Assembly: GCA_946885335.1 (NCBI GenBank)
Contig: CAMPGG010000019.1
Span: 1-22,117 of the forward strand
Length of the DNA: 22,117 nt
Direction: 5' to 3'
From: an uncultured Chitinophagaceae bacterium
GTDB lineage: Bacteria > Bacteroidota > Bacteroidia > Chitinophagales > Chitinophagaceae
Shown here: in pieces, positions 15,301 to 21,619 of the stretch
How positions within the stretch are numbered: position 1 is the stretch's first letter
Layout: the number at the start of each line of letters is the position of its first letter
Position numbers and translations under genes: made by a program
The notes under the pieces: generated by a model
Told to the model about the DNA's origin: nothing
Databases searched by the model: none
What the model saw: the letters and a program-made list of their open reading frames with translations, nothing else

Positions 15301-16020
15301 GTGTATAAACGCAGTCGTCATTTGAAATCATTCTTAAAAATTATTCCTGTTCTATTAATAGCTACTGTTTCATTTTGTTGCCATTCAGCAGCTCAAATTA
15401 CAAACCTGTCGATTGAACAATTTCAACAAGGAATTGCAAAACCGGGTGTACAGGTATTGGATGTTCGTTCTTTACATGAATATAATTCAGGCCATATAAA
15501 AAATTCATTGCTGGCAGACTGGACAAAACCCGGAGAATTTAAAGAGAGAACAAAATCGCTTGATAAAACCAGGCCCGTTTATACCTATTGCTTAAGTGGG
15601 AGCAGGAGCCATGCTGCTACTTTATGGTTGAAGGAAAACGGTTTTAATGAAGTATATAATCTTCAACCGGGGATCATTGGTTGGCGCCGTGCCAATCTGC
15701 CTTTGGAAAGTCTTGCAAAAGTTGACCAGATTACCATGGAAGAATTTAACCGATTAGTAAATGGCAATCAACCCGTATTGGTTGATATCGGTGCTGTATG
15801 GTGTCCGCCTTGTAAAAAAATGGAACCCATCATTAATGAATTGGTGGAATCGAATGGAACAAAATTCAGACTATTAGAGATAGATGGGGGCGTACAGGAA
15901 TTATTGGTTAAAGGATTAAATGCAAACGCGTTTCCAACATTCATTATTTATAAAAATGGTAAGGAAGTTTGGAGAAAAGAAGGATTGGTTACGAAAGAAG
16001 AATTATTAAAAAATTTATAA
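15301..16020 (+). CDS. Exported rhodanese-thioredoxin fusion protein
   Basis: This 239-residue protein has a Sec signal peptide (hydrophobic 12-25, cleavage near A31-Q32). Rhodanese domain: about 36-135, VLDVRSLHEYNSGHIK and C97 in YCLSGSRS. Thioredoxin domain: about 145-239, VWCPPCKKMEP with C168/C171 and cis-Pro in FPTFII. Start is GTG 15301; TTG 15322 is an alternative, and no ATG is available before the signal peptide. Both active sites are intact, so the protein could take sulfane sulfur onto C97 and reductively release it through its own thioredoxin domain in the periplasm. That would be a plausible sulfur carrier or reductant for the thiosulfate enzymes encoded next. This role is inferred. 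The signal region contains C26-C27, but no convincing lipobox. Confidence 0.85.
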   Translation: MYKRSRHLKSFLKIIPVLLIATVSFCCHSAAQITNLSIEQFQQGIAKPGVQVLDVRSLHEYNSGHIKNSLLADWTKPGEFKERTKSLDKTRPVYTYCLSGSRSHAATLWLKENGFNEVYNLQPGIIGWRRANLPLESLAKVDQITMEEFNRLVNGNQPVLVDIGAVWCPPCKKMEPIINELVESNGTKFRLLEIDGGVQELLVKGLNANAFPTFIIYKNGKEVWRKEGLVTKEELLKNL

Positions 16021-16082
16021 AACCGGGCATTTTCTTTCAAGTTTAAACGGTCCTGATGTGGGTTATTCTATGAGCACTGTAT

Positions 16083-16098
16083 TGTGACAATTATCACG
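16083..16098. promoter_or_regulatory. Crp-type palindrome, site 3
   Basis: TGTGACAATTATCACG fits TGTGA-N6-TCACR. Its centre (16090.5) is 29.5 bp before TAATTTCA (16120-16127), a four-of-six match to TAnnTTTG, repeating the geometry of site 2. It should control tsdA and the following SoxB-like gene. Confidence 0.8.
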
Positions 16099-16154
16099 AT
16101 ATCAATTAAACGCTTCTATTAATTTCATTGTTGATTAAAAATTGCTCGCCCAAC

Positions 16155-17159
16155 ATGAAAGAAGTTATTCGCTCAAATTGGTTTCTGCTTTTAATTTTTT
16201 TATTGATCATCGTTGTTGTGGTGCAAAAAGCCATCAAAGATGAAAGTGATAAAATTACATCCATCCATTCAACTACAGACAGCACATGGGTAGCACCCAG
16301 TCTTTTCCGCGATTTTGAAACCTCTGGTAAGGAAAGAGAAATGATCATGTATGGTGAGGATTTGATCGCCAATACTTCAAGGTATCTTGGTCCGCATGGA
16401 TCTGTTTTGCAGATATCCAATGGCATGAATTGCCAGAACTGTCATTTGGATGGAGGCAAGAGAGCATTCGGAAATAATTATGGCGGCGTCTATTCCACTT
16501 ATCCAAAATTCAGGGCAAGAAGTGGAACAGTTGAAACCATTTATAAAAGAGTGAATGATTGCATGGAAAGAAGTTTAAATGGTCAGCCATTAGATTCCAA
16601 CAGTTATGAAATGCAAGCTATTTATGCATATTTAAAATGGATTGGAAAAGATGTTCCTAAAGGTGTAAAGCCTGAGACTGCAGGACTTCCTCAACTTCCT
16701 TATTTAGACAGGGCTGCCGATCCTGAAAAAGGAAAACAGGTTTATATAAACACTTGCCAGAGTTGTCACGGTGAAAATGGAGAAGGCGTTTTAGAACAAT
16801 CAGGGAGAAGTTATTTTTATCCACCACTATGGGGACCTAACAGTTATAATGATGGCGCAGGTTTATATCGCATCAGTCGATTCGCTTCATTTGTGAAATC
16901 AAATATGCCTTTCAACCAGGTATCCCATGCATTTCCAAAATTAACCACAGAAGAAGCCTGGGATGTTGCCGCATTTGTAAATTCCCAAAGCCGTCCGCAT
17001 AAAGATCAAAGTAAAGATTGGACGGATATTTCAAAAAAGTCTATCGATGAACCTTTTGGTCCCTATGCAGATACATTTTCTGAACAACAACATAAATACG
17101 GGCCATATAAACCCATTGTAGATTACAGGAAAAACATGTTAGCAAAATCTAACCCTTAA
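16155..17159 (+). CDS. tsdA: TsdA-like dihaem thiosulfate dehydrogenase
   Basis: This 334-residue protein has an N-terminal hydrophobic segment (9-26) that exports or anchors it, and two c-type haem sites, C93-QN-C96-H97 and C201-QS-C204-H205. The first domain shows the TsdA hallmarks ISNGMNCQNCHLDGG, YPKFRARSGTVET and RVNDCMERSLNG. C136 in the last motif is the candidate axial Cys ligand of haem 1, the feature that distinguishes thiosulfate dehydrogenases from ordinary cytochromes c. M251 in SNMPF may ligate haem 2. TsdA couples two thiosulfates to tetrathionate, or runs in reverse, on the periplasmic side. The ATG at 16155 is chosen because the predicted box lies at 16120-16127 and the upstream TTG at 16128 would fall at the transcription start. 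The SoxB-like gene starts 10 bases after the stop. Confidence 0.85.
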   Translation: MKEVIRSNWFLLLIFLLIIVVVVQKAIKDESDKITSIHSTTDSTWVAPSLFRDFETSGKEREMIMYGEDLIANTSRYLGPHGSVLQISNGMNCQNCHLDGGKRAFGNNYGGVYSTYPKFRARSGTVETIYKRVNDCMERSLNGQPLDSNSYEMQAIYAYLKWIGKDVPKGVKPETAGLPQLPYLDRAADPEKGKQVYINTCQSCHGENGEGVLEQSGRSYFYPPLWGPNSYNDGAGLYRISRFASFVKSNMPFNQVSHAFPKLTTEEAWDVAAFVNSQSRPHKDQSKDWTDISKKSIDEPFGPYADTFSEQQHKYGPYKPIVDYRKNMLAKSNP

Positions 17160-17169
17160 AAAATCAAAA

Positions 17170-18864
17170 ATGAATCATTCATATTCAAGAAGAAATTTTT
17201 TGCAATTTTCTACCCTGGCAGGTTTGGGTTTATCGTTGAACCCGCTTTCATCTATTTTAAAAGGAGATGAAAGTAAAACTGTTGAAGATGTTCAAAAAAA
17301 TTTGTCACCAGGTCAGCAAAGGGTAACCATTTTACAAACCACCGATGTACATTGCCAGCTGCATCCGCATGATGAACTGTTCTGGGAAAATAATGATATG
17401 AAGTTTCGCACTACCGGGGGTTATGCTCACCTGGCAACTTATTTTAAAAAGATTAAAAAAAATAATCCCAACACATTTATCATTGATACGGGTGATATGT
17501 TCCAGGGAAGCCAGCTTAGTGTGGAAACTACAGGCAAAGCCTTACAGCCCATTTTGAATGCCATGGGTTATAATCTATACCTGCCCGGAAACTGGGAGGT
17601 GGTGTATTATAAAGAAGCCATGCAAAAATTATTAGGCGGCCTGCATGCCCCAAAGATTTGTGCAAATATGTATCATGACCTGGGTGATGGGAAAAAAGGC
17701 GAATTGATATTTCCGCCATATTATACCTGGAATGTTGCAGGTATCAAAATTGGTTTTTTAGGTTATACAGATCCGTTAGTTCCTATCCGGCAATCACCTG
17801 ATTACAGCAAAGGAATTATTTATACCCATCCGGAAGAAAATCTTGAACATTATGTAAAAGTATTAAGGGAGCAGGAGCAATGTAACCTCGTGATTTTGCT
17901 TTCTCATCTTGGCTTATCACAGCAAATTGCACTGGCTAATCAAAAAGAATGCGAAGGTGTTGATTATATTTTTGGCGGAGATACACATGAAAGGGTACGT
18001 AAACCAATTATATGTAAATATTCGAAAGTAGTTGAACCCGGAGCATTCGGTTCCTTTGTCGGGAAGCTTGACCTGGTTGTGGAAAATGGAAAGATCATAG
18101 ATGAGCAATATGCTTTGGTTGAATTGGATACTGATAAATTTTCAGCAGATGCAGCATTACAGGAAGTAATTGCCGAAAATGAAAAGCCATTTATCAATGA
18201 AATCAATAAAGTGATAGGTTATAGTACACTGCCTTTGTACCGGTATTTTGTAGTTGAAAATACCATTGACACCATGATCATTGATGCGTTGAAATGGAAG
18301 GTGGGTACTGATATTGTACTGTCCAATGGGTTTCGGTTTTGTCCGCCAAGATCAAAAAAAGATTCAACCGGTAATATTCCCATTACCGAAGGATATTTAT
18401 TCGATATGTTGCCTGTCGAATCCCAGGTTAGAACTGGTAAAGTATCGGGTAAGCAACTTATTGACTGGCTTGAAAGGGAATTGAATAATGTGTTTTCAAA
18501 AGATGCATCAAAAAGACTGGGAGGTTGGGTAGTGAAATTTAAAGGGATGAAAGTGAGTTTCAAAGCCTTTGAAGAAATGGGAAAAAGAATTCAAAACATT
18601 GAAGTAAATGATAAACCCATTGATCCCTCAAAAATGTATTCTGTTTGTGCATGCGAAAGGGAAGGAGATCCACCAGATATGTTATGCAGGCTAAAAGGTG
18701 TGGAAGATGCAAAAAATACGGAGTACAGTCTTCACCAGGTAATGAAAGATTATTTGAAAGCATTTTCTCCTGTTACACCAAAGCCGGAATACAATGCAAC
18801 AATATTGGATGCACCACAAACCCTGTTAACCCAGGTAACCGGTGTAGATTATAGTTTTACCTAG
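17170..18864 (+). CDS. Tat-exported SoxB-like metallophosphoesterase / 5'-nucleotidase family protein
   Basis: This 564-residue protein has a Tat signal (SRRNFLQFSTLAGLGLSL), a metallophosphoesterase domain (about 50-330) and a 5'-nucleotidase C-terminal domain (about 345-530). Metal-site motifs: D59-x-H61 in TTDVH, D109 in DTGDMFQGS, N141-W142-E143 in PGNWEVVYY, H246 in LLSHLG and H273 in GGDTHERV. Length, Tat export and the Trp in place of the nucleotidase catalytic His point to SoxB, which cleaves the sulfone from SoxYZ-bound thiosulfate. However, SoxB normally has GHWE, and the last motif here reads GDTH instead of GHTH. SoxYZ is not in the window. The protein is probably a SoxB-related hydrolase of the thiosulfate pathway; a periplasmic nucleotidase is the alternative. 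It is cotranscribed with tsdA (10-base gap). Confidence 0.78.
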   Translation: MNHSYSRRNFLQFSTLAGLGLSLNPLSSILKGDESKTVEDVQKNLSPGQQRVTILQTTDVHCQLHPHDELFWENNDMKFRTTGGYAHLATYFKKIKKNNPNTFIIDTGDMFQGSQLSVETTGKALQPILNAMGYNLYLPGNWEVVYYKEAMQKLLGGLHAPKICANMYHDLGDGKKGELIFPPYYTWNVAGIKIGFLGYTDPLVPIRQSPDYSKGIIYTHPEENLEHYVKVLREQEQCNLVILLSHLGLSQQIALANQKECEGVDYIFGGDTHERVRKPIICKYSKVVEPGAFGSFVGKLDLVVENGKIIDEQYALVELDTDKFSADAALQEVIAENEKPFINEINKVIGYSTLPLYRYFVVENTIDTMIIDALKWKVGTDIVLSNGFRFCPPRSKKDSTGNIPITEGYLFDMLPVESQVRTGKVSGKQLIDWLERELNNVFSKDASKRLGGWVVKFKGMKVSFKAFEEMGKRIQNIEVNDKPIDPSKMYSVCACEREGDPPDMLCRLKGVEDAKNTEYSLHQVMKDYLKAFSPVTPKPEYNATILDAPQTLLTQVTGVDYSFT

Positions 18865-18936
18865 TGAATGTTTATTCAAAAGAAATGAATAGCCTGTTTC
18901 TCGTAATTGAGTCAGGACCGCTAGGTATGCTGTTTT

Positions 18937-18944
18937 TATTTTTG
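18937..18944 (+). promoter_or_regulatory. TAnnTTTG box before the TlpA-like gene
   Basis: TATTTTTG is an exact consensus match, 41 bases before the ATG at 18986. A 7-bp stem-loop (GTTTTCT at 18944-18950 with AGAAAAC at 18958-18964) follows and would lie at the very 5' end of the leader. No Crp-type palindrome is seen. Confidence 0.45.
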
Positions 18945-18985
18945 TTTTCTTGCAATGAGAAAACAGGTTTACTTAAAATATAATA

Positions 18986-19573
18986 ATGGATCAAAAAAAG
19001 GAAAAATCAAAACCCGTTTTAAAAACGGTTTATAATATTTTGTTTTTTGGCTTACTGATATTTTTCATTTTCAGTACAGATGCTAAATCGTGGGTATTGC
19101 GACAGATGGTTTCTATAGGTTTATTTAAACCAGATATACAGAAGGAAGGAATTAAAAGTGAAGGAACTAATGTTGCTTTCTCCTTCCAGGATGAAAAGGG
19201 TAATATTATTTCATCCAATGATTTAAAAGGCAAGGTGGTCTTCATTAATTTCTGGGCTACCTGGTGTCCTCCCTGCCGGGCAGAAATGCCTTCGCTCAAT
19301 GAAATGTATAATAAATTAAAGGATGATGACAGGTATGTTTTCTTATTTGTTAATGAGGACGAAGACCCGGCTAAAGCAACGGCTTACCTGCAAAAAAATA
19401 ATTTTTCAATGCCGGTTATTACCCGGGCAGGACAAATACCTCCGCAGGTTTTCAGTGGTACATTGCCCACTACGGTAGTATTGAATAAAGATGGCAGAAT
19501 TGTAATGAAAAAAGAAGGATTGGCTAATTATAATAACGATGATTTTTTAAAGCAACTAGAAGACCTTTTATAA
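18986..19573 (+). CDS. TlpA-like membrane-anchored thioredoxin
   Basis: This 195-residue protein has an N-terminal membrane anchor (about 17-31) and a TlpA/ResA-type thioredoxin domain (about 62-195). NFWATWCPPCRAEMPSL gives C94/C97, and the cis-Pro lies in TLPTTVV. It faces the periplasm. TlpA-type proteins reduce specific exported partners; in sox clusters the comparable SoxS/SoxW proteins keep the sulfur-carrier cysteine reduced, so a supporting role for the exported thiosulfate enzymes or for cytochrome c maturation is plausible. It follows the SoxB-like gene by 121 bases and ends at a shared bidirectional terminator. Confidence 0.88.
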   Translation: MDQKKEKSKPVLKTVYNILFFGLLIFFIFSTDAKSWVLRQMVSIGLFKPDIQKEGIKSEGTNVAFSFQDEKGNIISSNDLKGKVVFINFWATWCPPCRAEMPSLNEMYNKLKDDDRYVFLFVNEDEDPAKATAYLQKNNFSMPVITRAGQIPPQVFSGTLPTTVVLNKDGRIVMKKEGLANYNNDDFLKQLEDLL

Positions 19574-19607
19574 AAGAATATTTTTAGCAAAACGGATAAA
19601 CAATTAA

Positions 19608-19656
19608 TAAAGCAGACCAGGTTTGCATATTTCCTGGTCTGCTTTAATTTATTTTT
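19608..19656. terminator. Bidirectional terminator between convergent thioredoxin genes
   Basis: A perfect 14-bp stem, TAAAGCAGACCAGG (19608-19621) with CCTGGTCTGCTTTA (19633-19646), has an 11-base loop. ATTTATTTTT follows on the + strand. It ends the TlpA-like gene on + and the cytoplasmic thioredoxin gene on -, whose stop lies at 19649-19651. Confidence 0.88.
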
Positions 19657-20020
19657 CAACCTCAGCGACAACTAATTTTTCATCAATAATTTGTTTAAAA
19701 ACTTTTTTGGGTAATGCACCAGGCTGCATCATCGGGTCACCATTCACAGGAATAAACAAAAAAGTAGGAATACTTTGAATGCCAAATACCGCGGATAATT
19801 CCTGCTCCGCTTCGGTGTCAACTTTAAAAATTATTAGTTTGTCTTCATGTTCATTAGCAAGATCTTCCAGCATGGGTGCAACCATTTTACATGGACCACA
19901 CCAGTCAGCGTAAAAATCAATGATGGCTGGCAGCTCACCTTTGTATTTCCATTCCTGCTCATTAACATAATCAAATACTTTATCCTTAAATTCTTGTGTT
20001 GTCAATTGTATTGTAGGCAT
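19649..20020 (-). CDS. trxA: Thioredoxin
   Basis: This 123-residue cytoplasmic thioredoxin has the canonical active site DFYADWCGPCKMVAPML (C41/C44) and the cis-Pro loop SIPTFLFIP. It has no signal peptide. The ATG at 20020 (MPTIQLTTQ) is preferred over the in-frame ATG at 20038, because an exact TAATTTTG box (20043-20036, minus strand) would overlap the longer start. The leader is then about a dozen bases. A Crp-type palindrome sits 29.5 bp from that box, tying this general thiol reductant to the sulfur regulon. It may reduce rhodanese or protein persulfides (inference). Confidence 0.92.
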   Translation of the reverse strand: MPTIQLTTQEFKDKVFDYVNEQEWKYKGELPAIIDFYADWCGPCKMVAPMLEDLANEHEDKLIIFKVDTEAEQELSAVFGIQSIPTFLFIPVNGDPMMQPGALPKKVFKQIIDEKLVVAEVEK

Positions 20021-20035
20021 ATCAAATATTTTAAT

Positions 20036-20043
20036 CAAAATTA
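20036..20043 (-). promoter_or_regulatory. TAnnTTTG box of the thioredoxin gene
   Basis: On the minus strand TAATTTTG matches all six fixed positions. Its first base (20043) is exactly 29.5 bp from the centre of Crp-type site 4, the clearest case of the class II geometry in the window. Confidence 0.6.
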
Positions 20044-20064
20044 AAAAATAGTAAAAAGTTAATC

Positions 20065-20080
20065 TGTGACCTCAGTCACA
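20065..20080. promoter_or_regulatory. Crp-type palindrome, site 4
   Basis: TGTGACCTCAGTCACA has GTGAC/GTCAC arms and flanking T/A, identical in layout to the CRP consensus. It is placed near -41.5 of the predicted thioredoxin start. Confidence 0.82.
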
Positions 20081-20087
20081 ATAAGAA

Positions 20088-20107
20088 CCTCCTGTAGAAA
20101 CAGGAGG
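20088..20107 (-). other. GC-rich hairpin between thioredoxin and MFS genes
   Basis: CCTCCTG (20088-20094) and CAGGAGG (20101-20107) form a perfect 7-bp stem with loop TAGAAA. On the minus strand it is followed by TTCTTATT, a weak T-rich tail, so it may terminate a minus-strand transcript from the MFS side before the thioredoxin promoter. Confidence 0.5.
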
Positions 20108-20256
20108 CGTACCAAAACAAAACTGCTTATACGAAAGCTATTTTAAATGAAGTTTTTATAAGCTTTAATATGTAATAAACAATACAAAATGGTTTCAACC
20201 GGTTTGCCGAAAAACATTTTGCTATAATAAAATTGGTATTAGTTTGAGAACTGTAT

Positions 20257-20272
20257 CGTGACTAAAATCACG
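20257..20272. promoter_or_regulatory. Crp-type palindrome, site 5
   Basis: CGTGACTAAAATCACG fits the same pattern. It lies just past the 3' end of the MFS gene. On the minus strand CAATTTTA (20235-20228), a four-of-six box, starts exactly 29.5 bp away. No annotated gene starts there, so it may drive a short transcript or act at a distance on the thioredoxin gene. Confidence 0.7.
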
Positions 20273-20292
20273 CTGGGAGAGGATATAACAAA

Positions 20293-21525
20293 TCATTGAG
20301 GTTCTAAACAAATGGTCGATTTCCAGAACAATTTTTTTGTACAGCACATACGGAAATGCGCTATCAAACTTGCACCGAAAGTTAAAGCTGCTACACCAAT
20401 AAAGGCATTTCCCAATCCAAACCTGTCTGCCAAAAACCCGGAAAGTAAAGCACCAAATACATAACCGCTGTCACGCCAGAATCGGAATATGCTTAATCCC
20501 TCAGCCCGTTGATCAGGATGAATATTTTCTGCAATAACAGAAAGGAAATTGGGATAAACCATAGCGGTTCCCCATCCTAATAATCCAGCTGCGAGCAGAT
20601 CAAGGTAAAAATTAGTGGAGAATGGAAATAATATTAAACCAATGGATTGCAAAAGCATACCCACGGTGATGATTTGTTTTTTACAATATTTATCACCCAT
20701 GCGGCCTGTATATAATTGGCCCAAACCCCAAATAAAGGGATATACCCCTGCTATTATTCCTACTTCTGAAATAGTATAATTTTTTTGTAAAAGAAGTACG
20801 GGTAATAGCCCCCAAATGATGCCATCGTTCAGGTTATTTACCAAACCATTAATTGAAACACTGCTTATGTTTTTATGTTTATAAGTTGTTTCTTTCCAAA
20901 CGTTATTGAATAGCGGTAAAGATGTTTTGGATGATTCATGTTTTACAAATGGAGCTGTATCCTTTACCAGGAAGATGGTTAAAAGTAAACCCGCTACTGA
21001 GAATAAAACACCAGGCAAAAATGGAAAGTATTGGAAACCATATTCAGCTGCGAGACCTGCGGCAAGGTAAGCAGCAAGACCAACTGACAGGTAACCTGCA
21101 AATTCATTGATGCCCATGGCTTTTCCGCGTTCTTTTTCGCCCACCAGGTCTATTTTCATAATGACCGTTGTGGACCATGTTAATCCCTGGTTAATGCCCA
21201 AAAGTATATTGGCAATAATGATCCATGACCAGTTGTTCCCAAACATTAAAAGAAAAGGAACAGGCAATGCTACAATCCATCCTAAGGTTAATATTTGTTT
21301 CCGTGTAAACCATTTGGTAAGCTTGCCGGTAAAGAGATTAAATAAAGCCTTACTGGTTCCAAAAGCAATAATAAAACTGAGTAATGCGGTATGACCGTTC
21401 AAATCAAATTTTGATTCGGCTAATCCGGGTAAAACAGAACGTTCGAGACCGACCATAGCACCTACAAAGGCGTTGATCAACACCAACAACCAAAACTGTT
21501 GCCTGTTATTTTTTAATCCCTGCAT
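20293..21525 (-). CDS. MFS transporter
   Basis: This 410-residue inner-membrane protein has about 12 hydrophobic segments in two halves. A loop of motif-A type lies after helix 2 (GKLTKWFTRKQILTLGW), with a related loop in the second half (GRMGDKYCKKQIITVG), and a charged central loop occurs around residues 195-215. It is a secondary transporter; the substrate cannot be read from sequence. The C-terminus is unusually rich in Cys and Lys (RMCCTKKLFWKSTICLEP). The Crp-type palindrome 44 bases upstream of the ATG places it in the putative sulfur regulon, suggesting uptake or export of a sulfur compound (inference). The ATG at 21525 precedes the first membrane segment by about 12 residues, as expected. 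Confidence 0.88.
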   Translation of the reverse strand: MQGLKNNRQQFWLLVLINAFVGAMVGLERSVLPGLAESKFDLNGHTALLSFIIAFGTSKALFNLFTGKLTKWFTRKQILTLGWIVALPVPFLLMFGNNWSWIIIANILLGINQGLTWSTTVIMKIDLVGEKERGKAMGINEFAGYLSVGLAAYLAAGLAAEYGFQYFPFLPGVLFSVAGLLLTIFLVKDTAPFVKHESSKTSLPLFNNVWKETTYKHKNISSVSINGLVNNLNDGIIWGLLPVLLLQKNYTISEVGIIAGVYPFIWGLGQLYTGRMGDKYCKKQIITVGMLLQSIGLILFPFSTNFYLDLLAAGLLGWGTAMVYPNFLSVIAENIHPDQRAEGLSIFRFWRDSGYVFGALLSGFLADRFGLGNAFIGVAALTFGASLIAHFRMCCTKKLFWKSTICLEPQ

Positions 21526-21568
21526 AATTTATTATTTGTGCAAGTTCGCTATTCTGGATGTATTGACG

Positions 21569-21584
21569 GGTGACTATTGTCACA
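21569..21584. promoter_or_regulatory. Crp-type palindrome, site 6
   Basis: GGTGACTATTGTCACA has GTGAC/GTCAC arms with N6 spacing between GTGA and TCAC. It lies between the GNAT and MFS genes and upstream of the MFS start on the minus strand. The sequence at the 29.5-bp distance is a poor TAnnTTTG match, so the exact promoter is uncertain. Confidence 0.75.
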
Positions 21585-21619
21585 AATCATTTGTGAGGTT
21601 TTCTCAAGTTGAAAACGAT

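Noticed and set aside
18219..18563. 114-codon minus-strand frame within the SoxB-like gene
   Set aside because: Antisense to a well-supported coding region with no signature of its own.
20143..20217. 24-codon minus-strand frame below Crp-type site 5
   Set aside because: No recognisable domain and very short; mentioned only as part of the possible small-RNA interval, not called as a gene.
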